41,351 nt of DNA from Rhodocyclaceae bacterium (GTDB lineage: Bacteria > Pseudomonadota > Gammaproteobacteria > Burkholderiales > Rhodocyclaceae). The position numbers were made by a program, and so were the translations under genes. Shown in pieces: positions 24,980 through 34,560 of this stretch. The DNA lies in assembly GCA_025353195.1 (NCBI GenBank), contig JANXRC010000110.1:1-41351 (forward strand). Direction: 5' to 3'. Within the stretch, counting starts at the first letter, position 1. The number at the start of each line of letters is the position of its first letter. The notes below the pieces were generated by a model. It saw only the letters and a program-made list of their open reading frames with translations. It did no database searches and was not told the DNA's origin.

Positions 24980-25684
24980 TCACTTGGCCGGTGATTCCCC
25001 CGCGGCGGCGGCCTGTCTTGCCGCCTCTTCGGCCTCCCGCCGCTTCAGCAGATCGGCATAATTTCGCCCGCGCTCATCGATCTTCTTCACGCGCTCGGCA
25101 TGCGCCCGTTCCCGTTCGACCCGTTTCCGAGCATTCTCCGGCGCTTTTGCCGCCACTTTCGCATCCTCTTGCCGCTGCGCCTCCACCCTCGCTTGCCGCG
25201 CAGCCTTCTCCGCGTCGAGCTTGCTGCGACGAGCTGCAACCTTGGCCGGCTCCTCGGCCAGGCTCTTCCCGCGCTCGGCCGCCTTTTGTGCCTCCTTGTC
25301 GCGATAGCGTTCTACATCCGCCTTCTCCTTGGCTTCGAGACCCGGTGCCTCGGCCGCCCGCTTCGCCGCCTTGGCCTCGACGTCCCGCTTGTGTGCTTCG
25401 CGTTCCGCCTTGTGTCCCTCCTGCTGCATTGCGTCGGCCGCCTGACGCGCTACGGTGTGCCGTTCCTTCGCCGAACTCAGACAGCCGATGGCGATGGCTT
25501 TGCGTTGACAGGCCGCCTTCTCCGCTTCGTATTTCTTCTCAGCCTCGTCCTTCAGCGCCTTGCCTCTGGCACGCTGGGCGCGAGCCTCTTCAAGCGAGAG
25601 CGGAGGCGGCGTGTCCGCTGTTTGCGCCAGGACCCAGGCGTGGGTAAGCATAAGACCGAGAGCCAGCAAGCTTCTAATGCGCAT
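24980..25684 (-). CDS. Secreted Ala/Lys/Glu-rich coiled-coil protein, unknown function
   Basis: A 234-residue protein with a clear signal peptide (MRIRSLLALGLMLTHAWVLAQ, cleavage after about residue 21). A long, charged helical region follows, rich in Ala, Lys, Glu and Arg from about 32 to 225 and likely a coiled coil. Two Cys (in AACQRKAIAIGC, about 59 and 67) are the only ones in the mature part and could form a disulfide. It ends EAARQAAAAGESPAK. The ATG at 25684 has AAGGAG upstream; a longer frame to 25723 adds nothing recognisable. Low-complexity composition prevents family assignment. It may be a structural or envelope-spanning protein. It stands alone and convergent with the peroxidase. 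Confidence 0.72.
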   Translation of the reverse strand: MRIRSLLALGLMLTHAWVLAQTADTPPPLSLEEARAQRARGKALKDEAEKKYEAEKAACQRKAIAIGCLSSAKERHTVARQAADAMQQEGHKAEREAHKRDVEAKAAKRAAEAPGLEAKEKADVERYRDKEAQKAAERGKSLAEEPAKVAARRSKLDAEKAARQARVEAQRQEDAKVAAKAPENARKRVERERAHAERVKKIDERGRNYADLLKRREAEEAARQAAAAGESPAK

Positions 25685-25766
25685 CGAGTTCTCCTTCCGA
25701 ACGAGCAGCTTAGCGGGTTCCATGGGTATTTGTCATTCTCCGATTCCCCGGAATTTCGATTCGACG

Positions 25767-25790
25767 CCGCCGTGTTGCCGGCGCCGACTG
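25767..25790 (-). repeat. Dispersed 24-base repeat, copy E (diverged)
   Basis: Read on the minus strand: CAGTCGGCG, CCGG, CAAC, ACGGCGG. Both ends are conserved and the centre differs from the consensus. It lies in the 199-base gap between the coiled-coil gene and the divergent flavoprotein gene. Confidence 0.5.
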
Positions 25791-25883
25791 TTGACCACGA
25801 CCGCCGCAAGTCCGCCCATCGACGCGATTGGGAGCGGCATGATTTCGGGCTAAACTCCGTGAAAGACACGAGGAGACGGGACA

Positions 25884-27482
25884 GTGAGCGATGCCATCAT
25901 CATCGGCGGCGGGATTGCGGGGATCTGCGCCGCGATGGAACTTCTCGACGCCGGACGGCAGGTGCTGCTGCTGGAGCGGGACACGGCCGAGAACTTCGGC
26001 GGCCTGGCGAAGGAAAGTTTCGGCGGCATCTTCCTCGTCGGCACGCCGGAGCAGCGACGCGCCGGCATCCGCGACACGCCCGAACTGGCACTGGCCGATT
26101 GGCACGCTTTCGGCGAACTCGATCCGAACGACCGCTGGCCCTGTGCCTGGGCAGAAGCCTATGTGCATCGCTGCCGCGACGACGTCGGCGGCTGGCTGCG
26201 ACAACGCGGCGTCGGCTTTGTGCCTGCTCCGCACTGGGTCGAACGCGGTCTGTTCACGCCGGGCAATTCGGTGCCGCGCTTTCATATCGTCTGGGGCACC
26301 GGCCATGAGCTGGCGCTGCGCCTGATCGACCGTCTGGAGCAACACCCGCAGCGCGCAAGGCTCGAACTCCGCTTCGGTCAGCGCGTGGAAAGCCTGCTGA
26401 CGTCGAATGGCGCGATCACGGGTTGCAGGGGCATCAGCGAAACGGACCAGCAGCCCTTTGAACTCCATGCCGGCAGCATCATCGTCGCGGCCGGCGGTTT
26501 CAACGGCAACATCGAGCGGGTGCGGCAGCACTGGCATCGCGACTGGAGTTCGCCGCCACCCGTCATCTTCAACGGCTCCCATCGCTATGCGGACGGCCGC
26601 TTGCACGATGCGGTGAGTGCCGTCGGCGGCCAGCTTACCCATCTCGACTCGATGTGGAACTATGCCGCCGGAGTGCATCATCCGCGACCGCGCAAACCGG
26701 GACACGGGCTTTCGCTGGTACCGCCGCGCTCTGCCCTGTGGCTCGACTGGCGCGGCGAGCGCATCGGCCCGATGCCGCTGGTGACGGGCTTCGACACTCG
26801 CGACCTGGTCGCCCAGGTGTGCGCCCAGGAACGGCAGTATTCCTGGCAACTGATGAACCGGCGCATCGCGCTGAAGGAACTTGCGGTTTCCGGCGCGGAG
26901 TTCAACCCGTCGATCCGCGACAAGAAGAAATTCGCCTTCCTGCGCGACCTGCTGTTCGGCAACCACTGGCTCTACGAGCAGATGACCGGTTCCTGCGAGG
27001 ACTTCGTGGTCGGTCGCGACCTGCCGGAACTGGTGGACAAGATGAACGCGCTCCAGGGCGACGATGCGGTGAGCCTCGATGCCATCCGCGCGGCGACAGA
27101 ACGCTACGATGCCCAGATCGACCGCGGCCAGACCTTGCACAATGACGAACAACTGCGGCGCATTGCCTACGTCAGGCGCTGGCAGGGCGACCGCATCCGC
27201 ACCTGCAAGTTCCAGAAGATACTCGAGCCGAAGGCCGGACCGCTGGTCGCGGTGCGCGAGTTCATCATCAGCCGCAAGAGCCTCGGCGGCATTCAGACCG
27301 ATCTGCAAAGCCGCGTGCTCGACCACGCCGGTGCAGCCATACCCGGCCTGTACGCGGCCGGAGAGGCCGCCGGCTTCGGCGGCGGCGGCATGCACGGCCT
27401 GCGCGCGCTGGAAGGAGGCTTCCTCGGCGGCTGCATCCTCAGCGGCCGCATCGCCGGCCAGGCCGCCGCCGCGGCAACCTAA
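25884..27482 (+). CDS. FAD-dependent dehydrogenase, fumarate reductase/ketosteroid dehydrogenase superfamily (COG3573-like)
   Basis: A 532-residue flavoprotein. The N-terminal FAD-binding motif is IIIGGGIAGICAAMELLDAGRQVLLLERD (about 5-33). A middle substrate domain follows, and the C-terminal FAD segment is GLYAAGEAAGFGGGGMHGLRALEGGFLGGCILSGRIAG (about 490-527). This tail is typical of the COG3573 predicted oxidoreductases, related to 3-ketosteroid-delta1-dehydrogenase and fumarate reductase flavoproteins. It has no signal peptide, so it is cytoplasmic. The start is GTG with AGGAG upstream. A ThDP enzyme starts 28 bases downstream, so the two probably act in one pathway. The substrate is unknown: steroid-like and dicarboxylic acid-like are both possible. 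Confidence 0.88.
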   Translation: MSDAIIIGGGIAGICAAMELLDAGRQVLLLERDTAENFGGLAKESFGGIFLVGTPEQRRAGIRDTPELALADWHAFGELDPNDRWPCAWAEAYVHRCRDDVGGWLRQRGVGFVPAPHWVERGLFTPGNSVPRFHIVWGTGHELALRLIDRLEQHPQRARLELRFGQRVESLLTSNGAITGCRGISETDQQPFELHAGSIIVAAGGFNGNIERVRQHWHRDWSSPPPVIFNGSHRYADGRLHDAVSAVGGQLTHLDSMWNYAAGVHHPRPRKPGHGLSLVPPRSALWLDWRGERIGPMPLVTGFDTRDLVAQVCAQERQYSWQLMNRRIALKELAVSGAEFNPSIRDKKKFAFLRDLLFGNHWLYEQMTGSCEDFVVGRDLPELVDKMNALQGDDAVSLDAIRAATERYDAQIDRGQTLHNDEQLRRIAYVRRWQGDRIRTCKFQKILEPKAGPLVAVREFIISRKSLGGIQTDLQSRVLDHAGAAIPGLYAAGEAAGFGGGGMHGLRALEGGFLGGCILSGRIAGQAAAAAT

Positions 27483-27510
27483 AACAGAGCATGACCTGGG
27501 AGCAAAACAC

Positions 27511-29244
27511 ATGAAACGAACCGGCGCCTGGATCGCGGTACGCGCACTCGAAGCCTTGGGCATCAAATACACCTTCGGCATTCCCGGGGTGCACAACACG
27601 GAGTTGTACGACGAACTCAACAGTTCGGCGCAGATCACGCCGGTGCTGGTGACCCATGAAGGCGGCGCCGCCTTCATGGCCGACGGCATGAGCCGCACTT
27701 CGGACCTGACCGGCACGCTGGTGATCGTGCCGGCCGCGGGCGCGACGCACGCCGCCAGCGGCATCGGCGAGGCCTTTCTCGATGGTGTGCCCATGCTGGT
27801 GATCTGCGGCGGCATCCGCACCGACCTGGACAAGCGTTACCAGCTTCACGAACTGGACCAGCACGCCTTCCTCAAGCCGCTGACCAAGGCCACCTTTCTC
27901 GTTACTCGCCACAAGGACATCGTGCCGACCCTGTTCAAGGCCTGGGAAATCGCCCACTCCGGCGAGCCCGGCCCGGTCTTCGTCGAGATTCCGGTCAACC
28001 TGCAAATGTTTCCCGGCGAGGCCGGCGACATGCCCCTGCCGCCTCTCATCGCCAGGTTGCAGCGAACGGCGCCGGCAGACATCCGGAGTGCCGCAGAAAT
28101 GCTCCTCGCCGCCAGGCACCCGGCCTTGTTCCTCGGCTGGGGAGCACGCGACGCCGCCCACGAAACGCGGGCCATTGCCGAGTTCCTGCAAGCCCCGGTG
28201 GCGACCACCCTGCAAGGCCTGTCGGTGTTCTCGGCCGCACATCCGCTGCATACGGGTTTCAGCTTCGGCGCCGCCGCGGTGCCCGCTGCGCGCAATGCCT
28301 TTGCCGACTGCGACTGCATGCTGGCCGTCGGCACCCGATTCGCGGAGATCGCCACAGGCAGCTTTGGCGTCACGGTGCCGCCGAACCTGATTCACGCCGA
28401 TATCAATCCCGCGGTATTCAACGCCAACTACCCCGCCAGGGTGAGCCTCGAAGGCGACGCAAGGGCTGTGCTCGGACTGCTGCTGGAGGAATTGCAGCAC
28501 ATGGGGGCGGCGCGTCAGGCGAATGCCGAACTGCAGCAGCGCATCCAGCGCGACAAGATCGCCTACAACGAGGAATGGCTGCGCCACGACAGCGGCGACA
28601 AGGTCAACCCCGCGGTATTTTTCAACGCCCTGCGCGCGGCGGTGCCCGACAATGCGATCACCGTGGTCGACGACGGCAACCACACCTACCTGACGGCCGA
28701 ACTGTTCCCGGTGCGCTGCCCGAAGGCGCTGATTGTGCCGACGGATTTCAACAGCATGGGCTACGCGGTACCGGCCGCGATAGGAGCCAAACTGGCCAAT
28801 CCGGACCGGGAAGTGTTCGCCATCGTTGGTGACGGCGCCTTCACCATGACCTGCATGGAAATCGTTTCCGCTGCGCGACTTGGTCTGGGGCTGGTGTACT
28901 ACGTGTTCCATGACGGCGAACTGTCGCAGATCGCCCAGGCGCAGGAAATCCCGTTCAATCGCAAGCCCTGCACGGCGCTGGGCGCCATCGACTTCAGCGG
29001 CGTCGCCATCGCCACCGGCGCCGAGTACATCCGCGTTCCGTCAAATGCCGGCGTGCCGCAGGCCATTGCCAGGGCCCGCGAACTCGCTACTAGCGGCCGG
29101 CCAGTGATCGTCGACCTGATCATGGATTATTCCAAGCGCACGGCCTTCACGCAGGGCGCCGTCAAGACCAATTTCAAGCGCCTGCCCCTCGCTCAGCGCT
29201 TGCGCATGGTGACCCGCGCGGTGAAACGGAAAATTACCGGTTAG
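27511..29244 (+). CDS. Thiamine diphosphate-dependent enzyme, acetolactate synthase-like
   Basis: A 577-residue three-domain ThDP enzyme. The N-terminal Pyr domain has the cofactor-activating Glu (about E50) in VTHEGGAAFMADGMSRT. The central domain resembles the FAD-binding or transhydrogenase-like fold. The C-terminal PP domain has the metal motif GDGAFTMTCMEI (about 440-451) followed by FHDGEL about 26 residues later. There His and Asp stand where most relatives have two Asn or Asn-Asp. A further 40-residue basic tail ends RAVKRKITG. It is not the biosynthetic IlvB: no IlvN-type subunit is adjacent and several positions differ. GGGAG lies upstream of the ATG. It pairs with the flavoprotein before it. 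Likely a 2-oxoacid decarboxylase or carboligase; the substrate is unknown. Confidence 0.88.
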   Translation: MKRTGAWIAVRALEALGIKYTFGIPGVHNTELYDELNSSAQITPVLVTHEGGAAFMADGMSRTSDLTGTLVIVPAAGATHAASGIGEAFLDGVPMLVICGGIRTDLDKRYQLHELDQHAFLKPLTKATFLVTRHKDIVPTLFKAWEIAHSGEPGPVFVEIPVNLQMFPGEAGDMPLPPLIARLQRTAPADIRSAAEMLLAARHPALFLGWGARDAAHETRAIAEFLQAPVATTLQGLSVFSAAHPLHTGFSFGAAAVPAARNAFADCDCMLAVGTRFAEIATGSFGVTVPPNLIHADINPAVFNANYPARVSLEGDARAVLGLLLEELQHMGAARQANAELQQRIQRDKIAYNEEWLRHDSGDKVNPAVFFNALRAAVPDNAITVVDDGNHTYLTAELFPVRCPKALIVPTDFNSMGYAVPAAIGAKLANPDREVFAIVGDGAFTMTCMEIVSAARLGLGLVYYVFHDGELSQIAQAQEIPFNRKPCTALGAIDFSGVAIATGAEYIRVPSNAGVPQAIARARELATSGRPVIVDLIMDYSKRTAFTQGAVKTNFKRLPLAQRLRMVTRAVKRKITG

Positions 29245-29278
29245 CCCGTTACTCGGCCGCTTTCGACATCCCGGGCAT

Positions 29279-30142
29279 TCAATCCACAACCGCTTCGGTA
29301 TCCGTCCGGTGCGACAGCACGGTGGCAAGCAGGCCGCTGGCAACAATCAGGACTACACCGACCCAGCCTGACCAGGGAAGGGTTTCGTCCCACAGCAGCA
29401 TACCGAAGGCGCTGGAAAAGATGACCGTGCTGTAGGCGAGACTGGCCGAGACCAGCGTCTTGCCGCGCTTGTAGGCTGCTGTCATGCACAGCTGCGCCAG
29501 CACGCCGAAGCCTCCTACCCCCAGCAGCAACAGCCAGCCACGCAAATCTACCGCATGGAAGGGACTGGCCGCCAGCATCCAGGGCAAACCGCCCAGTGCA
29601 GACAGTGCCGAAAAATAAAATACCGTGCGCCATTCGGGCTCCCCCAGTTCTCCCAACCGCCGCACGTTGAGGTAAGCGATGCTGGAGACGATGCCCGAGC
29701 CCAGGCCGAACACCGCACCCAGCCACTGGTCGCGGCCGAGCGTGGGTTGCAACAGGAATATCACGCCGACAAATCCCGCCGTCAGCGTGCCATAGAATCC
29801 ACGCCGCACCGGCTCCTTCAGCCAGAGCACCAGCAGCAGCGCCAGAAACAGCGGTGACGTGTAGTTCAGTGTCACCGCCGCCGCCAGCGGAATCAGGCTG
29901 ATGGCATAGAAGTACATCACCAGCGAAACGAAACCCGCCAAGCCCCGCACGACGTGGGTTCGCGCATGCGGCGTGGCCAGCGGAAGCCGGTGCGCAAGGA
30001 CGTAGGAACCGAGGATCAGCGTGGCGATAAAGCCCCGCCAGAACACCAGTTCAGCGGCCGAGAACTGCGCTGAGCCAAGCTTTACGCAGACGCCCATGCA
30101 GGCAAACAGCAGGCTTGCCGCGATCATCCAGAGTGACTGCAT
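29279..30142 (-). CDS. EamA/DMT-family transporter
   Basis: A 287-residue inner-membrane protein with about ten hydrophobic segments and the two-fold EamA repeat. It starts LWMIAASLLFACMGVCVKLG and includes ELVFWRGFIATLILG, YTSPLFLALLLVLWLKEP near the end of the first repeat, and SSAFGMLLWDETLPWSGWVGVVLIVASGLLA near the end of the second. Family members export amino acids, nucleotides or other metabolites. The substrate cannot be read. It is convergent with the ThDP enzyme gene (34 bases between stops) and follows the Rieske gene on the same strand after about 70 bases. Confidence 0.9.
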   Translation of the reverse strand: MQSLWMIAASLLFACMGVCVKLGSAQFSAAELVFWRGFIATLILGSYVLAHRLPLATPHARTHVVRGLAGFVSLVMYFYAISLIPLAAAVTLNYTSPLFLALLLVLWLKEPVRRGFYGTLTAGFVGVIFLLQPTLGRDQWLGAVFGLGSGIVSSIAYLNVRRLGELGEPEWRTVFYFSALSALGGLPWMLAASPFHAVDLRGWLLLLGVGGFGVLAQLCMTAAYKRGKTLVSASLAYSTVIFSSAFGMLLWDETLPWSGWVGVVLIVASGLLATVLSHRTDTEAVVD

Positions 30143-30214
30143 GAGGAATCCGTTTCAGGAGAAGGGGGGGTGCCGCGCCAGCAGGTTGCCGGCACCCGCA
30201 GCAGATCTCCTCGA

Positions 30215-31315
30215 TCAGAGGTGCCCGGCCATCACGCGCCGGTAGAACTCGTGAAAGTGCTGCATGCCATCTTCCATGGGCGACTGATAGGGACCGACTT
30301 CGCTGCGTCCCTGCTTCATCAGGGCGCGCCGGCCGCGATCCATGCGCTCGCCAATGTCGTCATCCTCGATCGCCGTTTCCATGTACGCCGCCTGTTCAGC
30401 CTTGATGAACTCCGGCTCGAACAGCGCAATGTCCTCCGGATAGTAGAACTCGACCACATTCAGAGTCTTGTCCACGTCCTGCGGCACCAACGTCGATACC
30501 ACCAGCACGTGGGGATACCACTCGACCATGATGTTCGGTAAATAGGTAAGCCAGATCGCGCCGTGCTTCGGCAACTCGCCGTTGTAGTACTCAAGCACGG
30601 CCTTGTGCCAGTGCTGATAGGTCGCCGACCCGGGCTTTGCCAGCGAGGTGATGCCGACGCGCTGCACCGAATACCAGTCGCCGAACTGCCAGGCCAGATC
30701 GTCGCAGGTAACGAAGCCACCGAGACCCGGATGGTAGGGAACGACGTGATAGTCCTCGAGATAGACCTCGATGAAGGTCTTCCAGTTGTAGTTGCACTGG
30801 TGCAGTTCAACGTGATCGAGCTTGAAACCGGAAAAATCGAGCTCGCTTGCGACCTTCATCCCGGCGAGGTCGGCATTGGCCGAGCGAGGGCCCTTGAACA
30901 GCAGTCCCTGCCAGTTTTCGAGCTTCTGCCTGCTCAGATTCAGGCAGGGATTGGCCGGAAAGTGCGGCGCGCCGATGAGTTCACCGCCGGCATCGTAGGT
31001 CCAACGATGAATCGGACAGACAATGTTCTTCGCATTGCCGGCGCCTTGCAACATGATCGCCTGCCGATGACGGCAGACGTTGGACATCTCGTAGCAACCG
31101 TCGGCCTGGCGAACCACCATCCGTGCATGATCGTGCCATTCCTGCGAACGGTAGTCGTGCAGTGCGGGAACCATCAACTCATGGCCAACGTAGCCCGGGC
31201 CGGCATCGAAGATCAGCTGCTTCTCCAGTTCGAAGAGCTTTTCATCGAAGTACCACTCAACCGGAAACTGCGACGCTCCGGGTGAGAGGAGTGCGCGGGA
31301 GCCGACAACAGACAT
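30215..31315 (-). CDS. Rieske non-haem iron oxygenase, alpha subunit-like
   Basis: A 366-residue ring-hydroxylating-type oxygenase. The Rieske 2Fe-2S ligands are C81-R-H83 and C100-P-I-H103 (NVCRHRQ and VCPIHRWTYD). The mononuclear iron site is at YLEDYHVVPYHPGLGG with H190 and H195 and the bridging acidic residue just before. The ATG at 31315 (MSVVGSRALLSPG) is chosen over 31438 because GGAGG precedes it and family proteins begin near there. No beta subunit or reductase gene is adjacent, as in the homomultimeric oxygenases and choline monooxygenase-type enzymes. It is divergent from xseB-ispA-dxs. The substrate is unknown. A link to isoprenoid products is suggested only by position. Confidence 0.88.
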   Translation of the reverse strand: MSVVGSRALLSPGASQFPVEWYFDEKLFELEKQLIFDAGPGYVGHELMVPALHDYRSQEWHDHARMVVRQADGCYEMSNVCRHRQAIMLQGAGNAKNIVCPIHRWTYDAGGELIGAPHFPANPCLNLSRQKLENWQGLLFKGPRSANADLAGMKVASELDFSGFKLDHVELHQCNYNWKTFIEVYLEDYHVVPYHPGLGGFVTCDDLAWQFGDWYSVQRVGITSLAKPGSATYQHWHKAVLEYYNGELPKHGAIWLTYLPNIMVEWYPHVLVVSTLVPQDVDKTLNVVEFYYPEDIALFEPEFIKAEQAAYMETAIEDDDIGERMDRGRRALMKQGRSEVGPYQSPMEDGMQHFHEFYRRVMAGHL

Positions 31316-31421
31316 GATTCCCAACCTCCAAGAGGGTTTACCCGGAAACCGGAAATGGACGGAAACAACCGTCAGGGCGGACAAAATGCCAGTACCAACC
31401 GGCCGCGCAATTGTAGCCAAT

Positions 31422-31451
31422 TTGACCAGAGGGCGCACCTTAGGCTATTTT
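31422..31451 (+). promoter_or_regulatory. Candidate sigma-70 promoter for xseB-ispA-dxs
   Basis: TTGACC (31422-31427), an 18-base spacer and TATTTT (31446-31451) lie about 50 bases before the xseB start, in the 185-base gap shared with the divergent Rieske gene. This is the best -35/-10 pair in that gap. Confidence 0.4.
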
Positions 31452-31500
31452 TACGGTTTTCCCTTGCCGCTGGTCACCGCTCCCGGCCAAGGCTTCACTC

Positions 31501-31776
31501 ATGGCCACTATCAAGAACACTGCTCCAAATATCGATTCCGCGACCGCAACAACCCCGTCGTTCGAAAGCGCTCTCACCGAACTGGAGGGCATCGTCGCCG
31601 CGATGGAGGCCGGTCAAATGCCGCTGCAGGAAGCGCTGGACGCCTACAAACGTGGCGTTGCACTGTTGCGCCAGTGTCAGGACACCCTGGCCGCCGCCGA
31701 GCAGCAGATACGCATCCTCGACGCCAATGGATTGCGCGACTTCGAGCCAGAAGCCGGCGGCGACCAGGAAAGCTGA
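31501..31776 (+). CDS. xseB: Exodeoxyribonuclease VII small subunit
   Basis: A 91-residue XseB. The core is SFESALTELEGIVAAMEAGQMPLQEALDAYKRGVALLRQCQDTLAAAEQQI (about 20-70), the helical signature of the family. An N-terminal extension of about 18 residues and an acidic tail flank it. It assembles in several copies with XseA to degrade single-stranded DNA into oligonucleotides; xseA is not in this window. It leads the xseB-ispA-dxs cluster, seven bases before ispA, a common arrangement in proteobacteria. Confidence 0.95.
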   Translation: MATIKNTAPNIDSATATTPSFESALTELEGIVAAMEAGQMPLQEALDAYKRGVALLRQCQDTLAAAEQQIRILDANGLRDFEPEAGGDQES

Positions 31777-31783
31777 GACATTC

Positions 31784-32668
31784 ATGAATTTTTCCACATG
31801 GATGTCCGGCATCCAGCAACGCACCGAAGCGGCCCTGGAAGCAGCCTTGCCGCCGCCCGAAGTCGCCCCCGCGCGCCTCCATGAGGCGATGCGCTACGCG
31901 GTGCTCGGCGGCGGGAAACGCGTCCGTCCACTGCTATGCCATGCGGCCGGATCGATCTTCGGCGCGAAAAGCAGCGTGCTCGACGCCCCCGCCGTTGCCG
32001 TCGAACTGATCCACGCCTATTCGCTGGTGCACGACGACCTGCCCTGCATGGACAACGACGTCCTGCGCCGGGGCAAGCCAACCTGCCACGTCGAGTTTGA
32101 CGAGGCGACCGCACTTCTGGTCGGTGATGCCCTGCAGACCCAGGCTTTTCAGACCCTTTCGAATCGCCTTGCGAGCATCTCCACGGCCAGGCAAATCGAT
32201 ATGCTGCATCTTCTGGCGACAGCGTCAGGATCGCGCGGCATGGCAGGCGGCCAGGCGATCGATCTCGCTGCCGTTGGCCTGCAGTTGACGATCAGCGAAC
32301 TCGAATACATGCATATTCACAAGACCGGGGCCCTTATCCGCGCCGCGGTACTGCTCGGCGCCCATTGCGGCGAAGCCATGCCCGACGCGCTGGAACGTCT
32401 CGGACGTTTCGCCAACCGAATCGGGCTGCTGTTTCAGGTGGTTGACGATATCCTCGACACCGAAGCCAGCACTGCAACGCTGGGCAAGACCGCCGGCAAG
32501 GACGCGGCGCAGAACAAGCCAACCTATGTCAACATTCTGGGCGCCAGCGAAGCCAAAGCCATGGCCGGCAAATTGAGGCAGGACGCGCACGACGCGCTTG
32601 CTCCGTTCGGCGAATCCGCCGGTCGCCTGCACGAACTTACCGACTTCATCGTCGAGCGGACCTTCTGA
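31784..32668 (+). CDS. ispA: Farnesyl diphosphate synthase
   Basis: A 294-residue short-chain prenyltransferase that condenses IPP with DMAPP and then GPP to make farnesyl diphosphate. The first Asp-rich motif is [12 protein letters not shown], the second is FQVVDDILD, and [10 protein letters not shown], the [10 protein letters not shown] segment and the [13 protein letters not shown] helix are all present. The ATG at 31784 begins the expected N-terminus ([18 protein letters not shown]). The stop overlaps the dxs start by one base. The product feeds quinone side chains, undecaprenyl phosphate and hopanoids. Confidence 0.96.
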   Translation: MNFSTWMSGIQQRTEAALEAALPPPEVAPARLHEAMRYAVLGGGKRVRPLLCHAAGSIFGAKSSVLDAPAVAVELIHAYSLVHDDLPCMDNDVLRRGKPTCHVEFDEATALLVGDALQTQAFQTLSNRLASISTARQIDMLHLLATASGSRGMAGGQAIDLAAVGLQLTISELEYMHIHKTGALIRAAVLLGAHCGEAMPDALERLGRFANRIGLLFQVVDDILDTEASTATLGKTAGKDAAQNKPTYVNILGASEAKAMAGKLRQDAHDALAPFGESAGRLHELTDFIVERTF

Positions 32669-34530
32669 TGACTCATCCCTTGCTCGACAGCATCAATTCC
32701 CCCGCCGATCTGCGCGCGCTGGAGCGCGACCAGCTGCCCCAGATAGCTGACGAACTGCGGGCGTTTTTGCTCGAGTCGGTATCCAAGACCGGGGGTCACC
32801 TGTCGTCCAACCTCGGCACCGTTGAATTGACTATCGCATTGCATTACGTGTACGACACTCCCGAAGATCGCCTGGTATGGGACGTCGGTCATCAGACCTA
32901 CCCGCACAAGGCGCTGACCGGCAGACGCGCCGGCATGGAGCGCCTGCGCATGAAGGGCGGCGTGTCGGGCTTCCCGCGCCGCAGCGAGAGCGAATACGAT
33001 ACGTTTGGCGTCGGCCATTCGTCAACCTCGATCTCCGCCGCTCTGGGCATGGCCGTCGCCGCCCGCAACAGGGGTGAGGAACGGCGTGTCGCTGCCATCA
33101 TCGGCGACGGCGCGATGTCGGCAGGCCAGGCCTTCGAGGCCCTCAACAATGCCGGCGTGATCGATGCCAACCTGCTCGTCATCCTCAACGACAACGACAT
33201 GTCGATCTCGCCGCCGGTGGGCGCGCTGAACAAATATCTGGCGCGGCTGCTGTCCGGGGGCACCTTCAATGCGGCGCGCCGTGCCGGAGAAAAGGTGCTG
33301 GCCTCGATGCCGACTGTGCTGGAGTTCGCCAATCGCGTCGAAGAGCACGTCAAGGGCATGATCTCGCCGGGTACCCTGTTCGAGGAGTTCGGCTTCAACT
33401 ACATCGGTCCCATCGACGGCCACGACCTCGATGCGCTGATTCCCACGCTGCAGAATTTGCGCAAACTGAAGGGTCCGCAGTTCCTCCATGTCGTCACGAG
33501 AAAAGGCCAGGGCTACAAACTCGCCGAAGCGGACCCCATCCTGTACCACGGCGTCGGCAAGTTCGACGCCGCCAGCGGTATCGAACCGAGCAAGGCACCT
33601 GGCAGGCCGACCTACACCCAGATATTCGGCGACTGGCTGTGCGATCAGGCCGAGGCCGACCCGCGCCTGATCGGCATCACCCCGGCCATGAGGGAGGGCT
33701 CGGGCATGGTGCGCTTCGCGCTGGAATTCCCCCAGCGCTTCTTCGATGTCGGCATCGCCGAACAGCACGCGGTTACCTTTGCCGGCGGGCTGGCCTGTGA
33801 AGGCATGCGGCCGGTGGTGGCCATTTACTCGACGTTTCTCCAGCGCGCCTACGACCAGTTGATTCACGACATCGCCTTGCAGAATCTGCCGGTCGTGTTC
33901 GCCATAGACCGGGGCGGGCTGGTCGGCGCCGACGGCGCAACCCACAACGGCGCGTTTGATCTTTCCTACCTCACCTGCATTCCCAACATGGTGGTGATGA
34001 CGCCGAGTGATGAGAACGAATGCCGCAAGATGCTGTCCACCGCGTTCACGCTCAACAGCCCGAGCGCGGTGCGCTACCCGCGCGGCAGCGGGCCTGGAAC
34101 AGCCATAGAGCCGGGGCTCGGGACTTTGACACTGGGCCAAGGCGAACTGCGCCGGGAAGGCAAGAAGGTGGCCCTGCTGGCGTTTGGTGCGATGCTGACG
34201 CCTGCGCTCAAGGCAGCCGAGACACTCGACGCCACAGTCGCCAATATGCGCTTCGTCAAGCCGCTCGACACCAAATTGGTCCGCCAGCTCGCAGCCAGCC
34301 ACGAACTGCTGGTGACGATCGAGGAAAACGCCCTGATCGGCGGCGCCGGCGCTGAGGTAGCGCGGGCACTGGAATCGGCCGGCCTGCACACCCCGCTCTT
34401 GCGTCTTGGCCTGCCGGACCGGTTCATCGACCACGGCGATTCCGCGTTGCTGCTGGCGGAAGTCGGCCTCGACGATGCCGGTATAGTACGTAGCGTGGCG
34501 GCCAGACTTGCCGCGGGAAATAATAGTTGA
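32668..34530 (+). CDS. dxs: 1-deoxy-D-xylulose-5-phosphate synthase
   Basis: A 620-residue ThDP enzyme, the first step of the MEP isoprenoid pathway (pyruvate plus glyceraldehyde 3-phosphate). Visible motifs are [48 protein letters not shown] with NDNDMSISP (ThDP and Mg site), [11 protein letters not shown], and the catalytic Glu region [19 protein letters not shown]. The C-terminal domain ends normally. It overlaps ispA by one base (TGATG), so the two are coupled. The pair supplies farnesyl diphosphate. Confidence 0.98.
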   Translation: MTHPLLDSINSPADLRALERDQLPQIADELRAFLLESVSKTGGHLSSNLGTVELTIALHYVYDTPEDRLVWDVGHQTYPHKALTGRRAGMERLRMKGGVSGFPRRSESEYDTFGVGHSSTSISAALGMAVAARNRGEERRVAAIIGDGAMSAGQAFEALNNAGVIDANLLVILNDNDMSISPPVGALNKYLARLLSGGTFNAARRAGEKVLASMPTVLEFANRVEEHVKGMISPGTLFEEFGFNYIGPIDGHDLDALIPTLQNLRKLKGPQFLHVVTRKGQGYKLAEADPILYHGVGKFDAASGIEPSKAPGRPTYTQIFGDWLCDQAEADPRLIGITPAMREGSGMVRFALEFPQRFFDVGIAEQHAVTFAGGLACEGMRPVVAIYSTFLQRAYDQLIHDIALQNLPVVFAIDRGGLVGADGATHNGAFDLSYLTCIPNMVVMTPSDENECRKMLSTAFTLNSPSAVRYPRGSGPGTAIEPGLGTLTLGQGELRREGKKVALLAFGAMLTPALKAAETLDATVANMRFVKPLDTKLVRQLAASHELLVTIEENALIGGAGAEVARALESAGLHTPLLRLGLPDRFIDHGDSALLLAEVGLDDAGIVRSVAARLAAGNNS

Positions 34531-34556
34531 GTAAATCTGTCGGATAATGCTATAGT
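34527..34556 (+). promoter_or_regulatory. Candidate sigma-70 promoter for folE2
   Basis: TTGAGT (34527-34532, overlapping the dxs stop codon), an 18-base spacer and TATAGT (34551-34556). It lies 36 bases before the first folE2 start codon. It would give folE2 a promoter of its own in addition to readthrough from dxs. Confidence 0.5.
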
Positions 34557-34560
34557 TGGC

